Positions 54,512-64,000 are shown, counted from the stretch's first letter. The stretch: DNA of 64,000 nucleotides from Sphingomonas sp. (GCF_017304615.1 NZ_JAFKLZ010000003.1:124001-188000); one strand, 5' to 3'. Made by a program: numbers and translations. The notes: generated by a model not told the origin, from the sequence alone.

Positions 54512-55523
54512 GGTCCCTCCGCGGCCAGTAGAAATAGAGCAGCCAGCCGAGCAGCATCGCGGTGCCGATCGCGTAACGCGGCGCATCGGACGTGATCGTC
54601 TGTCGCCCGATTCCTTCGAGCAGCCCCGCGACCGCCAGCATCACCACCGTCCCGCCCATCGCGGTCGCCGCCGATCGTCCCGCCGCGACCGCTGCGTCGG
54701 CCCGCGATTGCCGCCCCGGAAAGGCGAGCGCCAGCCCGATGCGGAACCCCGCCGCGCCTGAGATCATGATCGCGAACAATTCGGTCGTGCCGTGGATCAT
54801 CAGCCAGCCGATGAACCCGAAGCCGAGTCCCTTCGCGGCGAACACCTCGACCATCGCGCCGAGCATCAACCCGTTATAGACGATCAGCCCGATCGTCGGC
54901 AGGCAGAAGGCGAAGCCCAAAGCGAACGAGAAGATCGCGATCTGCGCGTTGTGCGTGAACAGGAAGGTCGCGAAGAACGCCAGCGTGCCCTGGTCCTTGT
55001 CGGCACCGCCGCCATAGATCGTGCTCTTGAGGAACTGGACGCTCGCGGTCGGATCGCGGCCCTGCGCCGATCCCTCGGGCAGCAGGATATAATACCAGCT
55101 CGGATTGTTCTTCACCAACAGATAGGCGACGATCGCACCTGCCGCAGTCAGCAGGAACGCGACCAAAGTCTCCTTCCACAGCGCTTGCACCGCTCTCGGC
55201 CAGCTTCGCGCGAAGAAATGGCCGAGCTGGCGCATCGGTGAGGTCGGCACGCCGTAGATCTGGAAATAAGCGCGGGTGCAGAGCTGTTCGAGATACGCGA
55301 CCAGGCTCTTGTCGAGCGACGTCTCGCGCGCGACCGACAGCGACGACAGCGCTGACCGATAGAGTACCGGCAGCACCAATAGCGCCTGTTCCGACACGCC
55401 GCGCACCCCGCGCTTCTCGATCGCGGTCACGATCCGGTCGAGTTCCTCCCAATCGGCCTCGTGCGCCGCGCGGAAGCGAGTCGCGTTGACCATCGGCACC
55501 TGGGCCTGGACGAAAGCGGTCAC
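54495..55523 (-). CDS. SpoIIM-like (stage II sporulation protein M family) membrane protein
   Basis: A 342-residue polytopic protein. The family GLMLGAMVEVFAAKGLGFGFIGWLMIHGTTELFAI stretch is the SpoIIM signature. No sporulation occurs in this group, so the role is uncharacterised. GTG start overlaps the DUF58 stop. Confidence 0.87.
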   Translation of the reverse strand: MTAFVQAQVPMVNATRFRAAHEADWEELDRIVTAIEKRGVRGVSEQALLVLPVLYRSALSSLSVARETSLDKSLVAYLEQLCTRAYFQIYGVPTSPMRQLGHFFARSWPRAVQALWKETLVAFLLTAAGAIVAYLLVKNNPSWYYILLPEGSAQGRDPTASVQFLKSTIYGGGADKDQGTLAFFATFLFTHNAQIAIFSFALGFAFCLPTIGLIVYNGLMLGAMVEVFAAKGLGFGFIGWLMIHGTTELFAIMISGAAGFRIGLALAFPGRQSRADAAVAAGRSAATAMGGTVVMLAVAGLLEGIGRQTITSDAPRYAIGTAMLLGWLLYFYWPRRDHGAVV

Positions 55524-56836
55524 AGCAGGTTCCTCCGCTTCAGGTCGATATAGCCCTGGACCAGCCGGTCGCTGACCTTGTCATATTCGCTTTCGATGAC
55601 GTGCGCGCCCAAATGCCGCAGCCGGGTCAGCGCGAGCAGCCGGTCCTTGAGCAACGCTGCCGCGGTCACGGCGCGGGTGATGTCATCGGGGGTTTGGGGC
55701 GCCTTGTCGATGATCGCCTCGAGCTCCTCGTCACGCAGCACCACGATCATCAGCAAGTGCTTTTCGGCCAGCTTCGCGGCAGCGCGGATCATGAAGTCGG
55801 CGCTGGTCAGGTCGGTGAATTCGGTGAACAGCACGATCATCGACCGCCGCGTCAGCCGCGCCGCCAGCGTCGTCAGCGCATAGGTGTAGTTGGTCTCGTC
55901 GCCCGAATAGTCGATCTTCGCCGCCAGTCGCTGCAGCTCGGAAAACGCGCCGACCCCGGAAATCAGCCCGCTGGCGATGCGCGGTCGCGAATCGAACGAA
56001 TGGAGCGCGACGCGATCGCCGAGCTTGAGCGCGACCCAGCCGGTCAGCAGCATTGCGCCCACCGCGCGGTCGATCCGCGGCATGCCCGCGACCGGTTCCG
56101 ACATCTGCCGCCCCGAATCGACCGCGAAGACGATCTGGTTGTTGCGTTCGGTGCGATATTCCTTGGCGTGGAGCTTGAGGTGGCGCGCCGACTGCTTCCA
56201 GTCGATCGCACGGCGGTCCATGCCGCTGCGATATTCGATCAAAGCGTCGAAATCGGTCCCGTCGCCGCGGTCGAGCTGGACCATCAGCCCCTGCAGCGCG
56301 TGGCGCTGGAAGATCCGTGCACCCTTTTCGTGGACCGGGCGAATGTCGGGGAGGATGGCGAGGCTGGCGTCGCTATCGATGCGCTTGCCCTTCCAGATCA
56401 GACCGAGCGGCCCGCGCCAGCGCACCCACACATGTGCGAACCGCGCGGTGCCACGGCGCACCGTGTCGACCGGCAGCGCGACCGCGCCGCGCCCGCCGCT
56501 CAGTTCGACCGTGGCGCGGCCGTCGTCGAGGATCGACACCAAAGCGTCGCTCGCGATCGCCACCTCGGCGCGGCGCGGCGCTCCGCGAGCGGTCGCGGTG
56601 ACGCTGACCAAAGCCTCAACTTCCGCGCCGATGCTTGCCGCCCTGGGCAATGTCAGCAACGCGTCGAGATCCCGCGTGCTGATCGCGAGCACGGCGTCGA
56701 TCAACGTCCCGACCAACACCAAAACCGGCCAGCCCAGCGCCACATACCACCGGTCCGCCATCTGCAACGCGACCAGCATCGCCACCGGCGCTCCGGCGGC
56801 GGCCGCCAGCACGGCAAGGCGCGTAGGGTAGATCAA
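55520..56836 (-). CDS. DUF58 family protein, vWA-like
   Basis: A 438-residue protein with two N-terminal membrane helices and a DUF58 motif region: [33 protein letters not shown] vWA-like Asp pattern follows ([20 protein letters not shown]). DUF58 proteins pair with MoxR ATPases in chaperone-like systems. Start is TTG 56836, with an AGGCGGGGA stretch upstream. Confidence 0.88.
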   Translation of the reverse strand: MIYPTRLAVLAAAAGAPVAMLVALQMADRWYVALGWPVLVLVGTLIDAVLAISTRDLDALLTLPRAASIGAEVEALVSVTATARGAPRRAEVAIASDALVSILDDGRATVELSGGRGAVALPVDTVRRGTARFAHVWVRWRGPLGLIWKGKRIDSDASLAILPDIRPVHEKGARIFQRHALQGLMVQLDRGDGTDFDALIEYRSGMDRRAIDWKQSARHLKLHAKEYRTERNNQIVFAVDSGRQMSEPVAGMPRIDRAVGAMLLTGWVALKLGDRVALHSFDSRPRIASGLISGVGAFSELQRLAAKIDYSGDETNYTYALTTLAARLTRRSMIVLFTEFTDLTSADFMIRAAAKLAEKHLLMIVVLRDEELEAIIDKAPQTPDDITRAVTAAALLKDRLLALTRLRHLGAHVIESEYDKVSDRLVQGYIDLKRRNLL

Positions 56837-56858
56837 GGCCGCGTCCCCGCCTGCACGA

Positions 56859-57815
56859 TCAGCGCGGCGCCTCGATCTGTTCGATGATGCCGGTCACGAC
56901 TTCCTCGACCACGCGGCCGTCGATTTCGGCGGCGGGGGACAGGATCAGGCGGTGGCGGAGGAGAGCAGGGGCGAGTTGTTTGACGTCGTCGGGTATCACG
57001 AAGTCGCGCCCGTCAATCGCCGCCCGCGCTCGCGCCGCGCCGGCCAGCATCGCCCCGGCGCGCGGGCTTGCGCCGCTCTCGAGGTCGGCGACGCCGCGCG
57101 TGCCGCGGATCAACGCGGCGATGTAATCGACCACCTCATCGACCAGCCGCACGCCCGCGACCGCCTCCACCGCCGCGCCGATCTGGGCGGCGTCGGTGCG
57201 CGCCGTCACGCCCCAACCCTCGGGTTCCATCGCGCCCGCCTTCGCGCCGTGCGTCGCGATGATCCGGCGCTCCTCGGCGGCAGAGGGATAGTCGACCGTC
57301 TGCTTGAAGAGGAAGCGGTCGAGCTGCGCCTCGGGCAGCGGATAGACGCCCTGCTGTTCGATCGGGTTCTGCGTCGCGACCACCATGAAGCGATCGCCGA
57401 GCGGCAGGCTCTCGCCGTCGATCGTGACGGTGCGCTCCTGCATCGCTTCCAGCAACGCGGCCTGGGTCTTGGGAGGGGTGCGGTTGATTTCGTCGGCGAG
57501 CAACAGGTCGGTGAAGATCGGGCCGCGGGTCAGGGTGAACTGGCTGGTCTGGAAGTTGAACAGGTTCGCGCCGATGATGTCGCCCGGCATCAGATCGGGC
57601 GTGAACTGGATGCGCCCAAACTTGAGCCCGATCGCTTGCGCGAAACTGTTTGCGAGCAGGGTCTTCGCCGTGCCGGGCGGTCCTTCGAGCAGGATGTGCC
57701 CGCCCGCGAACAGCGCGACGAGCATCAGTTCGACGGTCGCCTCCTGCCCGACGACGGCCTTGCCGACCTCCTGCCGGATGGCCTGCGCCAGATTGCGGAC
57801 CTCTTCGACCGTCAC
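56859..57815 (-). CDS. MoxR-type AAA+ ATPase
   Basis: A 318-residue ATPase. Walker [10 protein letters not shown] (about 44-52), Walker [23 protein letters not shown], sensor [27 protein letters not shown] 57815 overlaps the stop of the DUF4350 gene and has an AGGAGAAGGG site. A TTG at 57836 is possible. MoxR proteins assist assembly or activation of vWA-domain partners such as DUF58 proteins. Confidence 0.94.
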   Translation of the reverse strand: MTVEEVRNLAQAIRQEVGKAVVGQEATVELMLVALFAGGHILLEGPPGTAKTLLANSFAQAIGLKFGRIQFTPDLMPGDIIGANLFNFQTSQFTLTRGPIFTDLLLADEINRTPPKTQAALLEAMQERTVTIDGESLPLGDRFMVVATQNPIEQQGVYPLPEAQLDRFLFKQTVDYPSAAEERRIIATHGAKAGAMEPEGWGVTARTDAAQIGAAVEAVAGVRLVDEVVDYIAALIRGTRGVADLESGASPRAGAMLAGAARARAAIDGRDFVIPDDVKQLAPALLRHRLILSPAAEIDGRVVEEVVTGIIEQIEAPR

Positions 57816-59029
57816 TTGCCCTTCTCCTTCTGCCAATCGTGTAGTGCCTGAGCGGCGGCGACCAGCTCCTGCCTGTCGGCCGCATCGTCGGCCGCAGCGG
57901 CAAGCTCGCTGAACTTCGCCCGCCCGCCCATCCTGTCGAGATAGTCGTCGATCGCCTTGTCGCGCAGTTTCGCCGGCACGCCGAACGCGATCACCGCGCG
58001 CTCGCGGATCACCTCGGCATAGCGCCCGCCGAGCCGCGCCTGGCGCCGCGCCTTGCGGATCAGCATCGCCGAATTATCGACCAAAGCCGCCTTGCCGAAC
58101 GCGATCGCGCGCTCGCGCCGCACCGCCGGGCCGAACCGCGCGAACGCTTGCCACCCCGCGAGCAGCATCGCCGCCACCAAGGTCAGCGTCATCGCTAGGA
58201 ACGGCGGATCGAACGCCAGCCGCAACGGATTGGGCGAGCGGCCGAGGCCGACGAGCGTCACGTCGAACGAAATCGGCTCGTTCGAAACGTTGAGTTGATC
58301 GAGCAGGTCGATCGCGGCGGCGGCGCTGTCGGCGTCGCGCATGCCGATATTGGCGAGCAAGTCGCCATCCGCCAGCACGTAGAGCGGTCCCTCGCCGAGC
58401 TGCGCCAACACGATACGACCGTCCTTGCCGGTCAGCAGCGGCTTAAGGTTCGCGCCACTGATCGTCTGGAGCGGCCGTGGGGCTTTGATCTGCACCCCAC
58501 TATCGCTCAGCCATCCGTCGGCAAGCAGGGGAGCGCCGCCACTCTTGGTCCGCGTGATCGTCAGCTTGTTTGCCGGGGCGAGTACGCCATAGGGTTCGCT
58601 CGCGGGCAACAGCCCGAAATGCACGACCCACCCCGGATGCTTGGGGTCGGTCACGGTCGCCCATTTGGGCAGCACGATCAACGTCGGCAGACCCCGTCGC
58701 CGCACGATCACGTCGCTCATCGGCGTGTCGGCGGTCTGCGGCGTCAGCACCATCAGCCCGCGCGAATCGAGCATTTCCTCGTCGCGGACCACGCGCGTCT
58801 CGTATCCCGCCGCCTGCGCCAGCCGGATGATTCCGCTATAGCCGACCGCCGAGTTGGAAACGGCGTGCGCCGCGCCGCCGCCCTTGGGCGCGCTGCCGGG
58901 CGCATAGGCCGCCCCGACCACCATCGCGGCGAACGCGGCGACCCCGACCACGATCAGGATGACGATCGTGCGAAGGCGGAAAAGGCCGGGCGCCTCTGGA
59001 CCGGCGCGCGCGAAGGCGACGTCGCTCAT
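57812..59029 (-). CDS. DUF4350-like membrane protein
   Basis: A 405-residue protein with an N-terminal and a second mid-protein membrane helix. Between them is a Rossmann-like DUF4350 domain ([38 protein letters not shown]). ATG 59029 overlaps the upstream stop (ATGA). In-frame GTG 59041 is an alternative. Its role in MoxR systems is unknown. Confidence 0.82.
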   Translation of the reverse strand: MSDVAFARAGPEAPGLFRLRTIVILIVVGVAAFAAMVVGAAYAPGSAPKGGGAAHAVSNSAVGYSGIIRLAQAAGYETRVVRDEEMLDSRGLMVLTPQTADTPMSDVIVRRRGLPTLIVLPKWATVTDPKHPGWVVHFGLLPASEPYGVLAPANKLTITRTKSGGAPLLADGWLSDSGVQIKAPRPLQTISGANLKPLLTGKDGRIVLAQLGEGPLYVLADGDLLANIGMRDADSAAAAIDLLDQLNVSNEPISFDVTLVGLGRSPNPLRLAFDPPFLAMTLTLVAAMLLAGWQAFARFGPAVRRERAIAFGKAALVDNSAMLIRKARRQARLGGRYAEVIRERAVIAFGVPAKLRDKAIDDYLDRMGGRAKFSELAAAADDAADRQELVAAAQALHDWQKEKGK

Positions 59030-59748
59030 GTCGCTCGCCACCGTCCCGGCAGCGCGAAATCGGCATAAGCCGCGCGCGCCGTCAGCCAGTCGTCGGAGGT
59101 GACGTCGCGTCCGCCGAACAGGCTGCGTTCGACCTGCGCCGCGATCCCGGCGAACAGCGTGCGGGCGACCGCGGGAATGCCGCCGGCCGCCGCCAGTTCA
59201 CGGCTGGTGAGCGAGGGCCGCACGAGTTGCGGGCGCTTCGCCTTGATGTCCTCGACCGATCGGAACAGCAGATGGTGCACTGCCTCGGCATACAGCCCGC
59301 GTGCGGCCAGCGCGTCCGCCTCCGCCAGCCATTCACGTGCCGGGGCGGCATCGGGCGTCCAATCCTCCTCCCCCGCATCGACCGCGACTTGCCGAGCACG
59401 GCGCTTGCGCAACGGCACGCGCCACTCGCCCGCGCGCAGCCGCGTGACGATCATCCACAGCAGCATCAACGCAAGCCCCGCGATGACCGCCCACAGGAAG
59501 ATGCGGACATAGGGCGCCGCGGGCATCAGGCTGTTGAGCCAATCGAAGAAGCGACCGATGGGTTTGAGATGTTCGATCAGCCATTTGAGCCACGCGGGCG
59601 GCTCGGGCGGCTTGGGAATTTCGGCTCGTCCCATGCCGAACTGGATCGTCGGATCGTCGCGCAGCGCACGATGCGCCTCGGCGAAGCGCTGCACCGTCGC
59701 CGAGACGACGGCCTCGCCATGCCTGTTCGCCTGTTCAACCCCCGACAC
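59026..59748 (-). CDS. DUF4129-like membrane protein
   Basis: About 240 residues with one or two membrane helices near residues 70-95 (YVRIFLWAVIAGLALMLLW) and a C-terminal DUF4129-like domain (EWLAEADALAARGLYAEAVHHLLFRSVEDI). The start is uncertain: GTG 59748 (MSGVEQANRHGEAVV) or TTG 59784. First gene of the MoxR-linked operon. Confidence 0.75.
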   Translation of the reverse strand: MSGVEQANRHGEAVVSATVQRFAEAHRALRDDPTIQFGMGRAEIPKPPEPPAWLKWLIEHLKPIGRFFDWLNSLMPAAPYVRIFLWAVIAGLALMLLWMIVTRLRAGEWRVPLRKRRARQVAVDAGEEDWTPDAAPAREWLAEADALAARGLYAEAVHHLLFRSVEDIKAKRPQLVRPSLTSRELAAAGGIPAVARTLFAGIAAQVERSLFGGRDVTSDDWLTARAAYADFALPGRWRAT

Positions 59749-59849
59749 GGCAGGGATGCTTACCCGATGGCCGGGGGCGCGCAACCGCTAAGTTGCGCTG
59801 GACAAAGCCCTTCCAGAGCCGCAGCTTAACGGAGAAAATAGAGGGGGTT

Positions 59850-60647
59850 ATGGCGGCGGTATACAACCTGTCCGGCGGGAGCGTGTCGATCGGGCGCATC
59901 CTGTCGCGGACGCTCGGTGCGATCACGGGCAATCCCGGCGTCATGCTGGGCATCGCGTTCCTGTTCGGAGCGCTGCCCCAGACGGCGTTGGGTTATCTTC
60001 AGACTCTCGCCAGCACCGGTCAGCTTGCCCCGATCGATACCGGCGCAACGGTCGTGATCGCCATCCTTGCAGCATTGATCGGCATCGTGCTCGCGATGAT
60101 CGTACAGGGTGGGTTGGTCCGTGCCACGATGACCGAAATCGAGGGCGAGCGTGCGACATTCAGCCAATGCGTCGTCAGCGGATTCTCGCGCGCCTTACCC
60201 ATGCTGGGGATCGGTATTTTGGTGGCGCTGGGTGTGGGCGTTGGCTTCCTGCTGCTGATCGTGCCCGGGGTCATTTTCTATCTCATGTGGTCGGTTTCCA
60301 TTCCAGTAACCGTGGTCGAGCGTCGCAGCGTGATCGATTCGATGAGCCGTAGCAGCGACCTCACCAGCGGGGCGCGGGGCATCATCTTTGCGTTGATGCT
60401 GATCATCTGGGTGTTGACGATCGGGGCCGGCCTGATTTCCGGCATGGTCGGGACCGCGATCACCGGGTTGGAGGTCGCAACCCCGGCGATGCGCGACTGG
60501 CTGCAATTCGCCGCGCTGGCCGCGGATGCCGTGGTCACGACCCTGGTGACGGTGTTCGCGTCCGCCATCCCAACGGCGCTCTATGTCGAGCTGCGGGAAT
60601 GGAAGGAGGGACCGATCGCCGACACGCTCAGCGACATATTCGCGTGA
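59850..60647 (+). CDS. Integral membrane protein of unknown function
   Basis: A 265-residue polytopic membrane protein with about six helices. The start ATG 59850 follows GAGGGGGTT. It begins MAAVYNLSGGSVSIGRIL, and DSMSRSSDLTSGARGIIF resembles DUF975/glycerophosphoryl-diesterase-type membrane proteins. Divergent from the MoxR operon. No function assigned. Confidence 0.7.
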   Translation: MAAVYNLSGGSVSIGRILSRTLGAITGNPGVMLGIAFLFGALPQTALGYLQTLASTGQLAPIDTGATVVIAILAALIGIVLAMIVQGGLVRATMTEIEGERATFSQCVVSGFSRALPMLGIGILVALGVGVGFLLLIVPGVIFYLMWSVSIPVTVVERRSVIDSMSRSSDLTSGARGIIFALMLIIWVLTIGAGLISGMVGTAITGLEVATPAMRDWLQFAALAADAVVTTLVTVFASAIPTALYVELREWKEGPIADTLSDIFA

Positions 60648-60670
60648 TGATGGCGGATCGGCGGAATAGC

Positions 60671-60744
60671 TGGATGCCCGACAAGGATTCGAACCTTGAT
60701 TGACGGAGTCAGAGTCCGCTCTCTTACCATTAGAGGATCGGGCA
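60671..60744 (-). tRNA. tRNA-Gln (anticodon CUG)
   Basis: The minus strand folds as a 74-nt tRNA with encoded CCA. Acceptor TGCCCGA/TCGGGCA, D arm CTCT...AGAG, anticodon stem GCGGA/TCCGT with loop CTCTGAC (anticodon CTG), and T arm CAAGG TTCGAAT CCTTG. It decodes CAG. Confidence 0.96.
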
Positions 60745-60881
60745 ACAGGGGGCGGCCTCTAGGGAAGGGCGTCCCACGGGTCAAGGGGCTGCGCCTTGTC
60801 GCCGCCTCGCGATTGCGCTAGCTTGGCGGTCAAGCAGCGGAGGGCTTTGGGCCGGGCCGCAAGAACATAAAGAGCGACGGC

Positions 60882-61940
60882 ATGGGGGATCATCCCGCCA
60901 ATATGCCGCACCGGCACGCCGCCGCGCCCACGGGTCCGGTGCTTGCCCGTCCGGCCGGCCAGCAGAAGAAGCGCTGGCACGATGCGCCGCATTACGCTGC
61001 GCTCGATCTTGGCACCAACAACTGCCGCCTGTTGATCGCGCGGCCGCAAGGCAACGGCTTTGCGGTGGTCGACGCCTTTTCGCGAATCGTGCGGCTGGGC
61101 GAAGGGTTGGCATCGAGCGGGCGGCTGTCCGACGCGGCGATCGACCGCACGATCGCCGCGCTGAAGGTCTGCGCGGACAAGCTCAAGCGCCGCAATGTCC
61201 TCGTCGCCCGCTCGGTAGCTACCGAGGCGTGCCGTCAGGCGGCGAACGGCGCCGATTTCATCGAACGCGCCTATCGCGAGACCGGTATACGGCTCGATGT
61301 CATCAGCGCGGAGGAAGAGGCGCGGTTGGCGGTGCTGGGTTGCCATGTGCTGATGGAAGCGGGGGACGGGCCGGCGTTGATCTTCGACATTGGCGGCGGA
61401 TCGACCGAATTGGTGCTGATCGATTCGAGCGGGCCCGAGCCGCGCGTGCTCGATTGGCATTCGGCGCCGTGGGGCGTGGTGTCGCTGACCGAACATGCCG
61501 GCGACAGCAAGGCGTCGGAAGAGTCCGCGCGGCTCGCCGCTTATGCACGGATGCGGCAAGTCGCGACCGAGAGTTTCGCCACGTTCGCCGCGCGGCTGCC
61601 CGCATCGCCCGCCTCGCCGCGGCTGCTCGGCACCAGCGGGACGGTGACGACGCTGGCCAGCGTCTATCTCGAACTCGATCACTATGACCGCGCGCAGGTC
61701 GATGGCCTGATCGTGCCGGCGGAATCGATGCGGCGGATCAGCAGGGACTTGTCGGGCATGTCGCTCGCGGAGCGCGCGCGACTGCCGTGCATCGGCGCCG
61801 AGCGCGCCGATCTGGTCGTGGCGGGCTGCGCGATCCTCGAATCGATCATGGACGTGTGGCCGGCCGAGCGCCTGGGCGTCGCCGATCGCGGCATTCGCGA
61901 GGGCATCCTGCGCCGCCTGATGGGGGCGAACCGGCCATGA
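60882..61940 (+). CDS. Exopolyphosphatase/guanosine pentaphosphate phosphatase (Ppx/GppA)
   Basis: A 352-residue ASKHA-fold enzyme. The phosphate loops ALDLGTNNCRLL and IFDIGGGSTELVLID, and LLGTSGTVTTLASVY, are characteristic. It hydrolyses polyphosphate or pppGpp. The shorter length resembles GppA/Ppx paralogues without the C-terminal HD domain. Overlaps rlmE by four bases. Confidence 0.92.
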   Translation: MGDHPANMPHRHAAAPTGPVLARPAGQQKKRWHDAPHYAALDLGTNNCRLLIARPQGNGFAVVDAFSRIVRLGEGLASSGRLSDAAIDRTIAALKVCADKLKRRNVLVARSVATEACRQAANGADFIERAYRETGIRLDVISAEEEARLAVLGCHVLMEAGDGPALIFDIGGGSTELVLIDSSGPEPRVLDWHSAPWGVVSLTEHAGDSKASEESARLAAYARMRQVATESFATFAARLPASPASPRLLGTSGTVTTLASVYLELDHYDRAQVDGLIVPAESMRRISRDLSGMSLAERARLPCIGAERADLVVAGCAILESIMDVWPAERLGVADRGIREGILRRLMGANRP

Positions 61941-62605
61941 GGGGAACCGGCGGCGGGCGGACGCGCGTCAAGACCGCGCGCAAGCGGACGGCGCAATCGA
62001 CGCGCTGGCTCGAACGCCAGCTCAACGACCCCTATGTGAAGCGCGCGAAAGCGGAAGGCTATCGCAGCCGCGCCGCCTACAAGCTGATCGAGCTGGACGA
62101 GAAATTCGCGTTCCTGAAAGGCGTCAAGCGCGTGGTCGATCTCGGCCTCGCGCCCGGCGGGTGGAGCCAGGTCGTGCGCAAGGTATCGCCCAAGGCGGCG
62201 ATCGTGGGGATCGACCTGTTGCCGGTCGACCCGATCGACGGCGTCACGATCCTGCAGATGGATTTCATGGACGACGCCGCGCCCGACCGGCTGATGGCGG
62301 AACTGGGCGGCGCGCCCGACCTCGTCATGTCGGACATGGCGGCCAACACGGTCGGCCATCCGCAGACCGATGCGCTTCGCACGATGGCGCTGGTCGAAAC
62401 CGCGCTGGCGTTCGCGATCGACGTGCTGCAGCCGGGCGGGACTTTCGTGTCGAAGGTGTTCGCCGGGGGCGCGGATTCGGCGCTGGTCGCCGAAATGAAG
62501 CGCAACTTCGCGACCGTGAAGCACGCCAAGCCCCCCGCCAGCCGCAAGGGGAGCGTGGAATGGTTCGTCGTGGCGCAAGGATTCAAGGGCCGAGCCGTAG
62601 AATAA
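61937..62605 (+). CDS. rlmE: 23S rRNA (uridine-2'-O) methyltransferase RlmE (RrmJ/FtsJ)
   Basis: A 222-residue SAM-dependent enzyme that methylates U2552 of 23S rRNA. Motifs: SRAAYKLIELDEKF, VVDLGLAPGGWSQVV (SAM site), LVMSDMAANTVGHPQTD, VSKVF and EWFVVAQGF, completing the K-D-K-E catalytic set. Start ATG 61937 overlaps ppx (ATGA). A Lys/Arg-rich leader precedes the fold. Confidence 0.95.
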   Translation: MRGTGGGRTRVKTARKRTAQSTRWLERQLNDPYVKRAKAEGYRSRAAYKLIELDEKFAFLKGVKRVVDLGLAPGGWSQVVRKVSPKAAIVGIDLLPVDPIDGVTILQMDFMDDAAPDRLMAELGGAPDLVMSDMAANTVGHPQTDALRTMALVETALAFAIDVLQPGGTFVSKVFAGGADSALVAEMKRNFATVKHAKPPASRKGSVEWFVVAQGFKGRAVE

Positions 62606-62830
62606 TGAACCACGTTCGCGCCCGGCGACGCAGTTACCGCCAAAGCGTCGCCCCGAAACAACACTATAGCCGTCAAATTGCCGCCGATCCCAAAGTGGGT
62701 CTTTCGCAATGCGCCCAAAACCGCGTAAGGCCTTGTTAGCTGTTTTCGCGTTTATGCGCTCGGCGGTGCCGTGTATCGTGCTTCGGCAGTGGCGTCGCTT
62801 TCGCGATCGGTGGGCGTTTGGGGAGTGTTT

Positions 62831-63205
62831 ATGCGGCAAGTGCGATTGACGGCAGCGATGCTCGCACTTCTGACCGTGCTGATTGCGATCCTGTTCTGGT
62901 TTCTTCCCGATGTCAGCGTCGAAACCGTCCTTTGCACGGCGATCGCGGCGGGATGCCTGGCGATTATCGTCCCGTTCGAAGCGCGCGAGCCGCCCGCCCG
63001 CAAACGCGTCCTGGCTGCGTGTGTCGTCTATGTCGGGCTGATCGGCGGCGCGCTGGCGTTCGCGTTGCAGGGGATCGCCGATCATGTGGCGCCGATGGGT
63101 GCGCTCGTGGCGCTGGCGGCGGCCGGACTGGCCCTGGTGTTATGGTCGTTCGGGATCCGGAACCGCGTGTCGCGGCCGCAGTGGCGCGATTATTACGATC
63201 GGTAG
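62831..63205 (+). CDS. Small integral membrane protein, unknown
   Basis: A 124-residue protein with about four hydrophobic helices (MLALLTVLIAILFWFLP, VLAACVVYVGLIGGALAFAL, ALVALAAAGLALVLWSFGI). ATG 62831 has a GGGGAG site. No family recognised. The 62606-62830 gap upstream shows no other gene. Confidence 0.65.
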   Translation: MRQVRLTAAMLALLTVLIAILFWFLPDVSVETVLCTAIAAGCLAIIVPFEAREPPARKRVLAACVVYVGLIGGALAFALQGIADHVAPMGALVALAAAGLALVLWSFGIRNRVSRPQWRDYYDR

Positions 63206-63208
63206 ATA

Positions 63209-63235
63209 GAAAAACGACGCGGCTAAGCCGCGTCG
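63209..63235 (-). terminator. Terminator downstream of rpoZ
   Basis: On the minus strand a perfect 9-bp stem CGACGCGGC/GCCGCGTCG with loop TTA is followed by TTTTTCT. It lies 78 nt past the rpoZ stop. Further hairpins (63247-63262, 63265-63284, 63286-63307) lie between. Confidence 0.85.
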
Positions 63236-63246
63236 TGGTCGTCGGT

Positions 63247-63307
63247 CGGGCCTTGCGGCCCGCCGTCCGGGCTAAGGCCGGGACACGGATTAGCTCACGC
63301 TAATCCG
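63247..63307. repeat. Cluster of hairpins between the rpoZ stop and its terminator
   Basis: Three further stems follow one another: CGGGCC-TTGC-GGCCCG, an imperfect GTCCGG...CCGGGAC stem and CGGATTAGC-TCAC-GCTAATCCG (9 bp). With the terminator this makes four hairpins in about 95 bp, which could add up to a bidirectional terminator or protect the rpoZ mRNA end. Confidence 0.55.
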
Positions 63308-63312
63308 CTGCC

Positions 63313-63657
63313 TTAGCCGTCGTAGTCCCCGCCCAGGTTCTGGTTGCGCGGCGGCGCGGCGGCGGTCAGGCGCAGCGCCTCGGCCGACTGCGACAGCGAA
63401 CCGACTTCGTCCGGTGTGTCGTCGTCGTCCATCTGGACCTTCTGCATGCCGCTGACGACCGCATCGTGCAGGTCTTCGGGACGGACCGTCTCGTCGGCGA
63501 TCTCGCGGAGGGCAACGACCGGGTTTTTGTCGCGATCGCGATCGATCGTCAGTTCGGCGCCGCCCGAGATCTGACGGGCGCGCTGCGCCGCGAGCAGCAC
63601 CAGATCGAAACGGTTGGAAACCTTGTCGACGCAATCTTCGACGGTGACGCGCGCCAT
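63313..63657 (-). CDS. rpoZ: RNA polymerase omega subunit
   Basis: A 114-residue protein. N-terminal [31 protein letters not shown] and [14 protein letters not shown] are the omega signature. The C-terminal half is an acidic, disordered tail longer than in E. coli, common in alphaproteobacteria. Confidence 0.96.
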   Translation of the reverse strand: MARVTVEDCVDKVSNRFDLVLLAAQRARQISGGAELTIDRDRDKNPVVALREIADETVRPEDLHDAVVSGMQKVQMDDDDTPDEVGSLSQSAEALRLTAAAPPRNQNLGGDYDG

Positions 63658-63752
63658 GAAACGCTTTCCTTCGTGAAAAACCGGAATATGGGAAGGAGCG
63701 CGCCCTAAGGCAACGGGCCTGTCCGAGTCAAGAAAATCGCGGAGGTAGCCGC

Positions 63753-63872
63753 ATGGCCGAACTCAAAAGCCAGATCGACAAGTTTGACCTTGGAACGGAC
63801 GACGACGAAGCCCGGTTCGATGACAGGCTGTGTAAGATCGTGAAGCATAAGCCGGTGGAGCAGCCCGAATGA
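63753..63872 (+). CDS. 39-residue hypothetical protein
   Basis: ATG 63753 follows GGAGG. The product is acidic and charged ([20 protein letters not shown] ... KHKPVEQPE) with no membrane segment. It resembles small uncharacterised sphingomonad proteins with a [11 protein letters not shown]-type core. Its stop overlaps the next ATG. Confidence 0.6.
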   Translation: MAELKSQIDKFDLGTDDDEARFDDRLCKIVKHKPVEQPE

Positions 63873-64000
63873 CGATACTCGCGCGCATCGCGGATTGGCT
63901 GCGTGGGTCAGAGCGCGGCGAATGGCCAGACGGCTATAACGGGCTGACAGGTTCAGAAAAGTTCGAGGCCCTAACCGGGGGCGGAACCTACAGCCGTGCC
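63869..64000 (+). CDS. Hypothetical protein, cut by window edge
   Basis: ATG 63869 overlaps the previous stop (ATGA) and the frame is open to the end, 44 codons. It begins [20 protein letters not shown] and is not recognised. The overlap suggests a two-gene unit. Confidence 0.5.
   Translation, partial: MTILARIADWLRGSERGEWPDGYNGLTGSEKFEALTGGGTYSRA

Overview
The window comes from the chromosome of a GC-rich alphaproteobacterium of the Sphingomonadales (Sphingomonas-like). This rests on the TonB-receptor and peptidase gene content, the codon use, the argH-lipoprotein-lysA order, the style of the FlgM/FliA/sigma54 flagellar hierarchy, and GTCATTCCCGCGAAAGC-type dispersed palindromes. No rRNA, insertion sequence, integrase or CRISPR array was seen. 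Region 1 (1-13.7 kb) is an outer-membrane and periplasmic scavenging neighbourhood: a TonB-dependent receptor cut by the window edge, an AmpG-like permease overlapping a serine hydrolase, a phytanoyl-CoA dioxygenase-like oxygenase, a DacB-type D-Ala-D-Ala carboxypeptidase, an amidohydrolase with a CIA30-like tail, a dicarboxylate/cation symporter, a D-aminoacylase-like lipoprotein and a second serine hydrolase. The likely theme is uptake and trimming of D-amino-acid-containing or murein-derived peptides, which is inference. Region 2 (13.7-48.5 kb) is a nearly complete flagellar island. On the minus strand lie motB-motA, flgL-K-J-I and flgH-G-F-E-D-C-B. On the plus strand lie a second divergent MotA/MotB-like pair with flgA, flgM-flgN, and a transglycosylase with flhA and fliA. 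The single flagellin gene is on the minus strand. A sigma54 activator follows, translationally linked to a long run fliE-F-G-H-I-J-K-L-M-N-O-P-(small ORF)-Q-R-flhB, then fliD-fliS and an orphan CheY-like regulator. No che genes are present. Regulatory sites fit a hierarchy. Near-consensus sigma54 promoters precede flgB, the second stator-like pair and the transglycosylase-flhA-fliA operon, with a weaker one before motA. TTGCCG/CGGCAA half-sites, possibly for the sigma54 activator, lie between the divergent flgB and motA-like promoters and upstream of the activator gene. FliA-type promoters with identical N11 spacing precede flgM, flagellin and fliD. Region 3 (48.5-64 kb) is housekeeping: a CorA/ZntB transporter, a siroheme-synthase N-half, lysA, a small lipoprotein, argH, a TlpA-like thioredoxin lipoprotein, a compact RDD-SpoIIM-DUF58-MoxR-DUF4350-DUF4129 membrane operon, an integral membrane protein, tRNA-Gln(CUG), ppx/gppA, rlmE, a small membrane protein, rpoZ and two small uncharacterised ORFs at the edge. 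Oddities include a motA frame that runs past its expected stop into motB, a small SEC-C-like gene broken by two frameshifts, a palindromic repeat inserted in the 5' end of fliP, a FlgH with no cysteine, a FliM without the usual CheY-binding N-terminal motif, and a stator-like MotA lacking its first membrane segment whose predicted transcript would be leaderless.
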